This document shows, one piece after another, positions 16,800 through 25,454 of a stretch of 64,000 nucleotides of DNA (the stretch's first letter is position 1; every line of letters starts with the position of its first letter). The position numbers were made by a program, and so were the translations under genes. The stretch comes from Pararhodobacter aggregans. Lineage in GTDB: Bacteria > Pseudomonadota > Alphaproteobacteria > Rhodobacterales > Rhodobacteraceae. Location: positions 1 to 64,000 of the forward strand of contig NZ_QDDR01000004.1 of assembly GCF_003075525.1 (NCBI RefSeq), in the 5' to 3' direction. The notes under the pieces are model-generated. The model saw only the letters and a list, made by a program, of their open reading frames with translations, searched no databases and was not told where the DNA came from.

Positions 16800-18211
16800 G
16801 CCTGGGCGACGGTTTCCTGCATCCCGACCGGCTGCTGCCCGCCGATCCCGGCCTGCGCCGCATCGCCCGCGACCTCTACGACGGCACCCGCGATCTGCCG
16901 ATCGTCAGCCCGCACGGCCATACCGACCCCGCCTGGTTCGCCAGTGACGCGCCCTTCACCGATGCGGCCAGCCTGCTGGTCACGCCGGACCATTACCTGC
17001 TCAGGATGCTGCACAGCCGGGGGGTTTCCTATGACGCCCTGGGCGTGCCGCGGCTGGACGGGGCGCCCGTCGCCTCGCCGCGTGAGGCATGGCGCTGCTT
17101 CGCCCGGCATTACGGGCTTTTCACCGGCACACCCTCGGCCCTGTGGCTGGATCACGCCATGGGTGCGGTGCTTGGCTGTCCCGAGCGGCTGAGCGAGACG
17201 AACGCCGATGCGCTCTTCGATCATATCGGCGGGGTGCTGGCCGGGCCCGGCCTGCGCCCGCGGGCGCTGATGGACCGTTTCGGGGTCGATGTCATCGCCA
17301 CCACCGACGGCGCGCTGGACAGTCTGGAGCATCACGCCGCGCTGGCGGGGCAGGGCTGGGGCGCCCGGGTGCGCCCGACCTATCGCCCCGATGCCGTGAC
17401 CGACCCCGAGGCGCCGGGCTTCGCCGCGGGCCTCGACCGGCTGGGCGCGCTGACCGGCTGCGACACCGCCGACTGGGCCGGGATGATCGAGGCGCATCGC
17501 CACCGCCGCGCCGCCTTCCGCGCGCTGGGGGCGACCGCCACCGACCACGGCACGCCCTCGCCCCTGACCGCCGACCTGCCGCTGGCCGAATGCCAGCGCC
17601 TGCTGAATGGCGCCCGCGCGGGCAGTCTGACCCCGGCCGAGGCTGAACTGTTCCGCGCCCAGATGCTGACCGAGATGGCCGGCCTCTCGGCCGAGGACGG
17701 GATGGTCATGCAGCTGCACGCAGGCTCGCGGCGCAACACCGACCGGGGGATGTTCGCCGTCCGGGGGGCGAACATGGGCGCCGACATTCCCCATCGCGCC
17801 GATTGGGTCGGCGGGCTTAACGCGCTGCTCAACCGGCACGGCCATGCGCCGGGGCTGCGGCTCATCGTCTTCACCCTCGACGAAAGCGCCTATGCGCGCG
17901 AACTGGCGCCGATGGCTGGTTATTGGCCCTGCCTGATGCTGGGGCCGCCCTGGTGGTTCCACGACAGCGCCGAGGGGATCCGCCGCTACCTCGATCAGGT
18001 GGTGGAAACCGCGGGCTTCGCCAATCTCGCCGGGTTCAACGACGACACCCGCGCGCTGCTTTCGATCCCCGCCCGGCACGATGTCTGGCGCCGGGGTGTG
18101 GCCGGGTTCCTTGCCCGGCTGGTGGCCGAGCATCGGCTGGACCGCACCGACGCCGCGCATCTTGCCGCCGATCTGTCGGGCGATGCTGCCAGAAGGGCCT
18201 ATGCGCTGTGA
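16796..18211 (+). CDS. uxaC: glucuronate/galacturonate isomerase
   Basis: A 471-residue amidohydrolase-superfamily isomerase converting D-glucuronate to D-fructuronate (and galacturonate to tagaturonate). PIVSPHGHTDPAWF supplies the metal-binding HxH, and late motifs GANMGADIPHRADWVGGL and AGFNDDTRALLSIPARHDVWRR are family hallmarks. The ATG overlaps the uxuA stop and the stop overlaps the next GTG. It is the first committed step of the operon's pathway. Confidence 0.93.
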   Translation: MSLGDGFLHPDRLLPADPGLRRIARDLYDGTRDLPIVSPHGHTDPAWFASDAPFTDAASLLVTPDHYLLRMLHSRGVSYDALGVPRLDGAPVASPREAWRCFARHYGLFTGTPSALWLDHAMGAVLGCPERLSETNADALFDHIGGVLAGPGLRPRALMDRFGVDVIATTDGALDSLEHHAALAGQGWGARVRPTYRPDAVTDPEAPGFAAGLDRLGALTGCDTADWAGMIEAHRHRRAAFRALGATATDHGTPSPLTADLPLAECQRLLNGARAGSLTPAEAELFRAQMLTEMAGLSAEDGMVMQLHAGSRRNTDRGMFAVRGANMGADIPHRADWVGGLNALLNRHGHAPGLRLIVFTLDESAYARELAPMAGYWPCLMLGPPWWFHDSAEGIRRYLDQVVETAGFANLAGFNDDTRALLSIPARHDVWRRGVAGFLARLVAEHRLDRTDAAHLAADLSGDAARRAYAL

Positions 18212-19590
18212 CCCATCCTCTCGCCGCCCTGTTGAGCCACCCCAACCGCCCCCGCCCCGGCATCCTGCATCTGGGCCCGGGCGCCTTTTTCCGCGCGCAT
18301 CTCGCGGTCTATACCGAGGGCGCGCTTCAGGCGACCGGCGGCGATTGGGGGATCGAGGTTGCGGGCCTGCGCGACGGGGAAACCGCCCGGCAGTTTACCG
18401 CGCAGGAGGGCTGCTTCACCCTGCTGGTCCGCGATGGGGCCGAGACGCGGGCGCAGGTGCTGGGCCCGGTGCGGGGCGGCGTGGCGCCGGACGGTATCCT
18501 GTCCCGCATGGCCGCGCCCGAGATCCGCATCGTCACGCTGACGCTCACGGAAAAGGCCTATGGCCTCGATCCCGCGACCGGGGGGCTGGACCCGCACCAT
18601 CCCGCCATCGCGGCCGACCTGACCGGCAGCGCCCCGCCCCGCAGCGCCGTGGGCCTGATCGTCGCGGGGCTCGCCGCCCGGCGGCGGGCCGGTCTGCCGC
18701 CCTTCACGCCGCTGAGTTGCGACAACCTCGCGGGCAACGGCCACCTGCTGCGCCGGCTGGTCCTCGATTTCGCGACCCTGCGCGACCCGGCGCTGGCCGA
18801 GTGGATCGCGGCCGAGGTGCCGTTTCCCAGCACCATGGTCGACCGCATCACCCCGGCCAGCACCCCGGCCACGCTGGCGGATGCACGGCGCCTGACCGGC
18901 GTCGACGATCCGCTGGCGGTGGAAACCGAGCCCTTCCTGCAATGGGTGATCGAGGATCGCTTCGCCCAGGGCCGCCCGGACTGGGACCGCGCCGGGGCGC
19001 TGTTCGTTGAGGATGTCGCGCCCTACGAGGCGATGAAACTGCGCATGCTCAACGGCACGCATTCGCTGCTGGCCTGGCTGGGGCTGGCCGCGGGGCATGA
19101 ATACGTGCGCGACGCCATCGCCGATCCCGCGATCGCCCGGGCCGCGCAGACCCATCTGGAGGCCGCGGCGCTGACCCTCGCGCCGGTGCCGGGGGTCGAG
19201 CCCGCCGCCTATGCCGCGGCCCTGCTGGAGCGGTTCGGCAACCGCGCCATTGCCCACCGGCTGGAACAGATCGCCATGGACGGCACCCAGAAACTGCCGC
19301 CCCGCATCCTGACCCCGGCGGCCGAGGTGCTGGCGCGGGGCGGGGATACCGACAGTTTCGCCCGGGTGACGGCCGGTTGGGTCTGGCACGCGGCGCAGCA
19401 CGAGCCGCTGCGCGACCCCCGGGCCGAGGAGATCCGCGCCCGCCTTCAGGGCGTGCCGCGCGATCCCGTCGCGCTGACCGCGGCGCTGATGGCCTTGCCC
19501 GGTCTGGTCCCGCCGCCCCTGCGCGATGACCCGGTCTGGAACCGGCAGGTCGCCGGGCATGTGGCGGCGCTGAAGGGCGGTGCCGCGTGA
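18208..19590 (+). CDS. uxuB: mannitol dehydrogenase-family D-fructuronate reductase
   Basis: A 460-residue long-chain polyol dehydrogenase using NAD(H). The N-terminal HLGPGAFFRAHLAVYTE, the ITLTEKAYGL-like segment, and the FPSTMVDRITPAS and MKLRMLNGTHSLLAWLG motifs identify the mannitol-dehydrogenase family, with the catalytic lysine in the latter region. Between uxaC and kdgK the fitting role is reduction of fructuronate to mannonate. The GTG start forms a GTGA overlap with the uxaC stop. A different polyol specificity within the family cannot be excluded by sequence. Confidence 0.85.
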   Translation: MTHPLAALLSHPNRPRPGILHLGPGAFFRAHLAVYTEGALQATGGDWGIEVAGLRDGETARQFTAQEGCFTLLVRDGAETRAQVLGPVRGGVAPDGILSRMAAPEIRIVTLTLTEKAYGLDPATGGLDPHHPAIAADLTGSAPPRSAVGLIVAGLAARRRAGLPPFTPLSCDNLAGNGHLLRRLVLDFATLRDPALAEWIAAEVPFPSTMVDRITPASTPATLADARRLTGVDDPLAVETEPFLQWVIEDRFAQGRPDWDRAGALFVEDVAPYEAMKLRMLNGTHSLLAWLGLAAGHEYVRDAIADPAIARAAQTHLEAAALTLAPVPGVEPAAYAAALLERFGNRAIAHRLEQIAMDGTQKLPPRILTPAAEVLARGGDTDSFARVTAGWVWHAAQHEPLRDPRAEEIRARLQGVPRDPVALTAALMALPGLVPPPLRDDPVWNRQVAGHVAALKGGAA

Positions 19591-20540
19591 TCCGGGTGGC
19601 CTCGGTCGGGGAATGCATGCTGGAGCTGCAGGCGCGCGGGCCCGGCTGGCATCTGGGCCACGCCGGGGACACGTTCAACACGCTCTGGATGCTGCGCGCG
19701 CTGCTGCCGCCCGGGGCCGAGACGGATTTCATCACCGCCTTTGGTGATGACCCGTTTTCCGACCGGCAGCGCGACTTCATGGCCTCGCAGGGGATCGGCA
19801 CCGCCGCCAGCCCGCGCCTGCCGGGGCTGCGCCCGGGGCTTTACGCCATCACGCTCGATGCGGCAGGCGAGCGGTCGTTTTCCTACTGGCGGTCGGACAG
19901 CGCGGCGCGGCGGCTGGCGGATGATCCCGCCGCGCTGCGCCTCAGCCTTGCGGGGCGGGATCTGATCCATGTCTCGGGAATCACGCTGGCAATCCTGACG
20001 CCCGAGGCCCGGCGCGTCCTGCGCGAGGAACTGGCGCGGGCGCGGGAAGGCGGCGCGCTGGTGGCCTTCGATCCGAACTGGCGCCCGGCGCTCTGGCAGA
20101 GCCCCGAAACCGCCCGCGCCGCCATGAACGACCTGCTGGCGATCTGCGACATCGCCTTGCCGAGCTGGCCGGACGAGGGCGCGCTTTTCGGCGATGCCGA
20201 TCCCGAGGCCTGCTGCCGGCGACTCCTGTCGCTGGGCGTGCCCGAGGTGGCGCTGAAGCTGGGCGCCGACGGGGCGTTGATCGCCGCGCCGGGGGCGCCA
20301 GGACAGACAATCCCCGCCCGGGCCGACGTGACGCCGCTCGACACCACCGGTGCCGGTGACGGGTTCAACGGCGCCTATCTGGCGGCGCGGCTGGAGGGGC
20401 ACCCGCCCGCCACCGCCGCGGCGCTTGCCAATCGGATGGCGGCCGAAGTCATCGGCGTCTATGGCGCGCTGGCCGAGCCCGGGGCCCTGCGGCGCTGCTG
20501 GATCGAGGCAGGGCGCGACAACGGCCGGGCGGGTCGCTGA
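19587..20540 (+). CDS. kdgK: 2-keto-3-deoxygluconate kinase (PfkB family)
   Basis: A 317-residue ribokinase-family enzyme that phosphorylates KDG to KDPG. Seen: N-terminal VGECMLELQ, the glycine-containing sugar-binding loop HAGDTFNTLWMLR, and the C-terminal DTTGAGDGFNGAYLAA signature with its catalytic Asp. The GTG start overlaps the upstream stop. It is the last gene of the operon; the KDPG aldolase needed next is not in this window. Confidence 0.92.
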   Translation: MIRVASVGECMLELQARGPGWHLGHAGDTFNTLWMLRALLPPGAETDFITAFGDDPFSDRQRDFMASQGIGTAASPRLPGLRPGLYAITLDAAGERSFSYWRSDSAARRLADDPAALRLSLAGRDLIHVSGITLAILTPEARRVLREELARAREGGALVAFDPNWRPALWQSPETARAAMNDLLAICDIALPSWPDEGALFGDADPEACCRRLLSLGVPEVALKLGADGALIAAPGAPGQTIPARADVTPLDTTGAGDGFNGAYLAARLEGHPPATAAALANRMAAEVIGVYGALAEPGALRRCWIEAGRDNGRAGR

Positions 20541-20551
20541 ACCCGGCCCGG
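20525..20551 (+). terminator. possible hairpin at the end of the hexuronate operon
   Basis: CCGGGCGGGT, a six-base loop, then ACCCGGCCCGG: a strong GC stem with one bulge spanning the kdgK stop codon. There is no T-tract, so it may act with Rho or only protect the 3' end. Confidence 0.35.
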
Positions 20552-20858
20552 CGACACCCGGGACCAGCCACCGGCCCGTCCGCGATCCAGGCGCTTTCAG
20601 GGCGGAAGCGGTCGGCGATCTGACGCGTCGGGCCAAGGGAAACAGGCCTCTCACCATTGGCAAGAAAACCGGGCTGTCGGGCCAGATTTCCTTGAAAAAT
20701 TTCCACTATTGCCGCCGGGATCCTGCGCCGCTTCCTCGGCCAAGATTGCAAGGCCTTCGCCAGCAGACGGGCAATTGCGAAACAATGTGTTTCACAAGTT
20801 AAGCCAATCATGGTCTAATCGCCCGGTCGCGTATCGAGTCACCCGGGAGTATTTCACC
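20541..20858. other. 318-bp gap upstream of the RTX gene
   Basis: Non-coding and noticeably richer in A+T than its surroundings near 20680-20810, as expected for a promoter. It contains GAAACA-N3-TGTTTC (20779-20793), a perfect inverted repeat about 65 bp before the RTX start codon. Confidence 0.45.
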
Positions 20859-22931
20859 ATGCCGCCGACCACCGGTTACGTTGTGGGAACGTCGTCGAAT
20901 GACGTTTTCGATCACTTTGATTACGGACAAGTCTGGGGCAGGGCGGGAAATGACACGCTGACGCTCACCGCGGGAATAGGCTATGCGGCTGACGGTATTC
21001 CCTATCAGATCCACGCCTGGGGCGAGGAAGGCGACGATACCCTCAATCTTTCGTTTCGCTCGGTTGCCACGCCGGGCGGATACCGGCTCGGGCATCATGT
21101 CAGAGGTGACAACGAAGAGCGGGATGGCAATGAAATCACGCTCGGCGAGGATACGTTCAACTTTGTGGATATCAACAACGTTCAGCCGGGGAATGTCGCT
21201 GTCGGGCGGCTTGAGGATTTCGACGCGTCCCGGGACACGATCCAGATCGAGGGCGTGACGCTGAATCTGCAAAGCCTGCCGTCGAACGTCCGGATCGTCG
21301 AATACAACGGCACGCACGATCAGTACGAATCCTCCGAACCGCAGCAATGGCTCCTCATCACCAATTCCGTCGGCGGCAGGATCTTCTATGCCTTGGAGGG
21401 CGCCCGGGTTGACATGGATCCGACGATCCCCGGCGCGGGCCATGGCGGGATGGAAGAAGCCCATTTCATCCCCTGGACTTCGATTGCAACCGTCGATGCC
21501 CTGCCGGACGTAGCCTTCATCGACAAGCAGAACTTTATCCCCGCCGGATACACGAAAGTGGCAGGCGGCCTCTATATCAATGACGGTGACGCCAACAACG
21601 GCAGATGGGATCAATCGGGCGATCCCACCGTTCAGGAGAACGTTCTTGCCGTGGTCCAGGGCGGAAGCGGTCACGACCTGATCGCGGCAGGCCAGAACAA
21701 CGACATGGTGCAGGCGGGCGGTGGCGCTGACACGGTCTGGGGCGGGTCGGGTTACGACACCCTGTACGGCGGCACGGGCAACGATTCCCTCATGGGAGGG
21801 ACCGGAAACGACCTGCTTCGTGGCGAGGGTGGCCTCGATATCCTGGACGGGGGCCTCGGCGACGACACGATTTTCGGCGAGGCGGGCAATGACATCGCAA
21901 CCGGGGGCGATGGTCAGGACGTGATCCATGGCGGAGCGGGCCACGACACGCTCTCGGGCAATGTCGGAAACGACACGCTCTTCGGAAACGGCGGCAATGA
22001 TTCTCTGGCTGGCGGTTGGGGGAATGACTATCTGGATGGCGGCCTGGACAATGACGTCTTGTCCGGCTGGGATGGCAACGACACTCTATTGGGCGCCGCC
22101 GGGAACGACACGCTCTTCGGGGAAAACGGCAATGATCTTCTCAATGGGGGTGACGGCGCGGATTCGCTGCTTGGCGGGATCGGCAATGACACGCTGCTGG
22201 GTGAAATCGGCGACGATACGCTGAATGGCGAGGATGGGCTCGATTCACTCGGGGGAGGAGACGGGGCAGACCTCGTTCTGGGCGGGAACGGTAACGACAC
22301 GCTGCACGGAGGGGCGGGCAACGATCACCTTCAGGGCAATGTCGACAACGACACCCTTTATGGCGACGCAGGCAACGACCTGCTCGAAGGTGGCTGGGGC
22401 GATGATTATCTCGACGGGGGCGACGATCACGACTTCCTTTCTGGCTGGGACGGGAGTGACACGCTGCTGGGGGGCAACGGCAACGACACGTTTCAGGGCG
22501 GAAATGGCCATGACTATCTCAACGGCGGAAGCGGAGCGGATGCGCTGAACGGCGGCGCCGGCCGAGACACGCTTTATGGCGGCGGCGGGCGCGATGTCTT
22601 TGACGGAGGGTCGAATGACCTTGCGGCCGATGTCTACCGGATCGAGAATTCCTGGGAATCGCCGCTTGGTGCAGGCAACCGGGATCAGTTCCTCAATTTC
22701 GAGCTTGGACGCGATAAGATCGACCTGACCGAGATCGACGCCAATTGGAATGCCGCGAATGACCAGGGCTTTTCCTTCGCGGGGATCGTGCCGACGGCGC
22801 ATTCGATCTGGTATGTCTCGCTCGGGGGCGACCTGCTTATCCGGGGCGACATGAGCGGCGACGGGGTCGAGGATTTCGAGTTCGAAGCCGATGGTCTCAA
22901 TGCGATCGGCGCATCCGACTTCCTCCTCTGA
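20859..22931 (+). CDS. RTX-type calcium-binding repeat protein, probably secreted by a type I system
   Basis: A 690-residue protein. A non-repetitive N-terminal domain (about 1-265) precedes a long run of GGxGxDxLx nonapeptides (about residues 267-585), which bind calcium as a parallel beta-roll. The C-terminal domain (FELGRDKIDLTEIDANW ... ending IGASDFLL) is like the uncleaved secretion region of serralysin/haemolysin-type proteins, and there is no N-terminal signal peptide. GGGAG precedes the chosen ATG. No protease zinc motif was found, so it may be a surface or biofilm protein rather than an enzyme. No HlyB/HlyD/TolC genes lie nearby; the exporter must be elsewhere. Confidence 0.85.
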   Translation: MPPTTGYVVGTSSNDVFDHFDYGQVWGRAGNDTLTLTAGIGYAADGIPYQIHAWGEEGDDTLNLSFRSVATPGGYRLGHHVRGDNEERDGNEITLGEDTFNFVDINNVQPGNVAVGRLEDFDASRDTIQIEGVTLNLQSLPSNVRIVEYNGTHDQYESSEPQQWLLITNSVGGRIFYALEGARVDMDPTIPGAGHGGMEEAHFIPWTSIATVDALPDVAFIDKQNFIPAGYTKVAGGLYINDGDANNGRWDQSGDPTVQENVLAVVQGGSGHDLIAAGQNNDMVQAGGGADTVWGGSGYDTLYGGTGNDSLMGGTGNDLLRGEGGLDILDGGLGDDTIFGEAGNDIATGGDGQDVIHGGAGHDTLSGNVGNDTLFGNGGNDSLAGGWGNDYLDGGLDNDVLSGWDGNDTLLGAAGNDTLFGENGNDLLNGGDGADSLLGGIGNDTLLGEIGDDTLNGEDGLDSLGGGDGADLVLGGNGNDTLHGGAGNDHLQGNVDNDTLYGDAGNDLLEGGWGDDYLDGGDDHDFLSGWDGSDTLLGGNGNDTFQGGNGHDYLNGGSGADALNGGAGRDTLYGGGGRDVFDGGSNDLAADVYRIENSWESPLGAGNRDQFLNFELGRDKIDLTEIDANWNAANDQGFSFAGIVPTAHSIWYVSLGGDLLIRGDMSGDGVEDFEFEADGLNAIGASDFLL
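21927..22556 (+). repeat. 378-bp internal duplication inside the RTX repeats
   Basis: The block from 21927 (HGGAGHDTLSGNVGNDTL) recurs from 22305 (HGGAGNDHLQGNVDNDTL). The two align without gaps for about 84 residues, including GGWGNDYLDGG/GGWGDDYLDGG and LSGWDGNDTLLG/LSGWDGSDTLLG. The period is 378 bp, exactly 14 nonapeptides, a higher-order unit above the nine-residue repeat. Confidence 0.75.
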
Positions 22932-23122
22932 CCGGCCTTTTGAAATGCCGGGGTCCGCTCTCCGGAATTGCCGGGCCTGCCCGAGGACAGGCAGGTTCCG
23001 GGCCGGGGCCGGGATGTGCCGCCCCCGTCGTCGGCAGGAGACAATCGCACGGCCCTTGGGTATGGTTATTTCTCTTTGTGTCCGAGGTCCTCTGGTCTCG
23101 GGCGTTGTGACTGTCAGGATGG

Positions 23123-25072
23123 ATGGACGTGGATACCGACTTCCGCGAGGCTGCAGATACCCGATCCCGAGCCGACCGGCAGCCGACCCCTTCGGCATCG
23201 GGTCTGCCGCCTGTGCTGACGTTTCGGGACGTTCTGGCCGGACCATCGGCTGATCGGAACACGCCGGGCGTGCTGTGGCCGGATTTCGACTCCCAGACCC
23301 ATGCCCGCCTGTGGCGGCGCAACCGCGCGGTCTGCACCCGGCCCGAGATCGACGGCAGCAATCCGGTTATCGTCACCGACCCGGGCATGTTCGTCTCGAT
23401 GTATGACAATCACTTCGGCCACATGGTCGCAGAGACCGTCCCGCGGCTTCCCCAGTCGCTGGTCGAGGCGCCGGACATGCCGCTTTGTTTCACCTGCGAC
23501 CGGCCGATGCGGGTTGACCAGACCTCGGGCATGTTCCGGTCGGTGCTTGGCTGGCTGGATGTGCCGCCGGAGCAGGTCCGGCTCATCCACGAGCCGACAA
23601 TGTTTCGCGAATTGCATGTGGCCGTGCAGGCAGAATATCTCGACGGGCCCCCGCCGTTGCAAGGCTATCTCGATCTGCTCGAAGCGCGGATTGGCCACAA
23701 GATCGACCCTGTGCGCCCTGAGGGGATTACCTTTGTCACCCGCGAGGGCCTCGCGCCGCAGAAGGGCCGTCACGCCGCCGAAAGCTACCTCACCGCCTGC
23801 CTGAAAGAACTTGGAGTGCGGATCGTCCACCCCGAGGCCCTGCCGCTGCCCGATCAGATGCAGATCTACGCGAGCAGCCGGTATCTGGTCTTTTCCGAGG
23901 GCTCGGCCGCGCATGGCCGTCAGCTTCTGGGCCGGGTGGATCAACACATCTCGATCCTCAGGCGCCGATACCGCAGCCAGCTGGCCATGAACCAGTTGCA
24001 GCCGCGCTGCGCCTCGCTCAGCTATGTCCCGTCTTTCGGCGGATCCCTCCATGTAGCCGACGAGTGGGGCAAGAAGATCCGGCACGCGATGGCGTCGCTC
24101 TATGCCGTCGCGCCGGTGCTGGCGCATTTCGAAGCTCTGGGCGTGCCGTTGCGGCGGGTGTGGGACAACGAGACCTATCTGCGGTTGCGCGACGAGGATG
24201 TGCTGGAATGGGTCAAGCGGATGTATCGCTCCGATATCCAGCCATGGCTCAAACCCTACAACACGGATGCCTATCTGCTCGATCAGTTCGAACCGCTCGG
24301 GTTGGGGCATCTGCGGGCCCGGGCCGCCGCGCTGATCGGTGCGAGCCGGCCGCCTGTCGCGTCGGTGCACCCAGCCGCGGCGCAGAAGGTGCCGCCGCCA
24401 CCGCCGCCCCAACCCCCGGCCACTCAGGCGCCCGGCACCGATCTGCGGCGGTCCACGATCGCGCTGCGGGGCGAACGCGGCATCGACCTCTTTGCCCGGA
24501 TCATGGAGCCTGGGCAGATGCGGCCCGGTTTCCGCTGCATCGCGACCCTGGTCGGGCAGGGGGCCGAGGCGCGGCTTCATCTCTACCGGCATGCGCTGAT
24601 CCCGCATATCCGCGTGCTGACGGGTGTCGCCGCCGAGGCGCAGAACGACCCGGTGCTCGCCGCCCGCTTTTCCCTGTTCGACCCGGAGGGCTGGCCGCAG
24701 CCGGGCGGCGCCGATCCGTCGCGGATCGTGCAGTATCACGACCTCATCGCCGCCTGGCAGGTCGCCGATGCCGTCGCCCGGCGGTTCCTTGCGCGGCTGG
24801 AACACAGGCCGGATGGTTTGTTGGCAGAGCCGGGCGCCCTGGTCTCGGGCATCGGTCCGCTGCATGATTTCAACCGCCTGACCCTTGGCGTGCAGGCCGC
24901 GCGGCTGTTGGAACCGGTTCTGGCCAAGCGTCTCGACACCCGGCAGCCGCTTGGCGAGGCGACGGAAAGCACCGGCCAGGCCCTGAGATTGCTGGACGAT
25001 TTGTGTACCCGGGCAGGCGAAGCGGAACTGGCGCGCGCCTGCCGCGCACTGGCCGCCCGGATTGAGGCGTGA
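23123..25072 (+). CDS. GT61-type glycosyltransferase with extra C-terminal domain
   Basis: A 649-residue protein. The first part (about 1-300) resembles the GT61/DUF563 glycosyltransferases: YDNHFGHMVAETVPRLPQ (from about residue 94) is the family's conserved N-lobe motif, and LVFSEGSAAHGRQLLG resembles its nucleotide-sugar region. A further helical part runs to about 410. A proline-rich linker (PPPPPPQPPATQAPG, about 412-435) then leads to a 200-residue C-terminal domain of unknown function. It follows the RTX gene by 191 bp in the same direction and might glycosylate a surface polymer or that protein; this link is only positional. The ribosome site is weak, so the exact start is uncertain. 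Confidence 0.68.
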   Translation: MDVDTDFREAADTRSRADRQPTPSASGLPPVLTFRDVLAGPSADRNTPGVLWPDFDSQTHARLWRRNRAVCTRPEIDGSNPVIVTDPGMFVSMYDNHFGHMVAETVPRLPQSLVEAPDMPLCFTCDRPMRVDQTSGMFRSVLGWLDVPPEQVRLIHEPTMFRELHVAVQAEYLDGPPPLQGYLDLLEARIGHKIDPVRPEGITFVTREGLAPQKGRHAAESYLTACLKELGVRIVHPEALPLPDQMQIYASSRYLVFSEGSAAHGRQLLGRVDQHISILRRRYRSQLAMNQLQPRCASLSYVPSFGGSLHVADEWGKKIRHAMASLYAVAPVLAHFEALGVPLRRVWDNETYLRLRDEDVLEWVKRMYRSDIQPWLKPYNTDAYLLDQFEPLGLGHLRARAAALIGASRPPVASVHPAAAQKVPPPPPPQPPATQAPGTDLRRSTIALRGERGIDLFARIMEPGQMRPGFRCIATLVGQGAEARLHLYRHALIPHIRVLTGVAAEAQNDPVLAARFSLFDPEGWPQPGGADPSRIVQYHDLIAAWQVADAVARRFLARLEHRPDGLLAEPGALVSGIGPLHDFNRLTLGVQAARLLEPVLAKRLDTRQPLGEATESTGQALRLLDDLCTRAGEAELARACRALAARIEA

Positions 25073-25454
25073 GCCGGTCGCGCTTTTGCCGCCCTTGAAG
25101 GCGGGCGACATTGCGGCGCGCCAGGTCACCCGGCGCCGGGCAGGGCCCCCGGCGATATCCGTGCGGCGGGTTCCCCGCAGGCGGCAGCGCCGAGATCGAA
25201 TCGCTGGCCCGGCCGCCCGCGGGCAAGGCCCGTCCGCGCACCCGACCTGAAACCCGCGCCATAGCCGCGACCCGGGTCCAGCCCCCTCGGAGGCGTGTGA
25301 AGCCTGTCGGTCCCGCTCACGATCGGAGCCGATGCAGGGCCGTTGCGGGGCGGGGTGGTCAGGTGTCGCTTGACTTGCATACGAATGCATTGCATACGAA
25401 TGCAAGACAGCGGGCCCGGGGAGGGACGCCGCGACTCACATCCGGGAGGAGACC
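25073..25454. other. 382-bp gap holding the control region of the next operon
   Basis: No gene is supported. The left 290 bp are plain GC-rich sequence. The right end carries the tandem LacI-type operators and a TTGACT element, then GGGAGGAG before the first TRAP gene. Confidence 0.55.
25370..25404 (+). promoter_or_regulatory. tandem LacI-type operators overlapping a promoter
   Basis: TTGCATACGAATGCA occurs twice with no gap (25375-25389 and 25390-25404). Each copy reads as TTGCATA-CG-AATGCAA, a near-perfect dyad around a central CG, the classic form of LacI-family operators. TTGACT (25370-25375) overlaps the first copy and fits a -35 element; the second copy covers the -10 position. Repression by the LacI-type protein encoded at 30411-31445 is the obvious inference. 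Confidence 0.65.

Noticed and set aside
21650-22650. CRISPR-like or tandem DNA array
   Set aside because: The periodicity is 27 bp in frame with coding and encodes RTX nonapeptides; there are no spacers.
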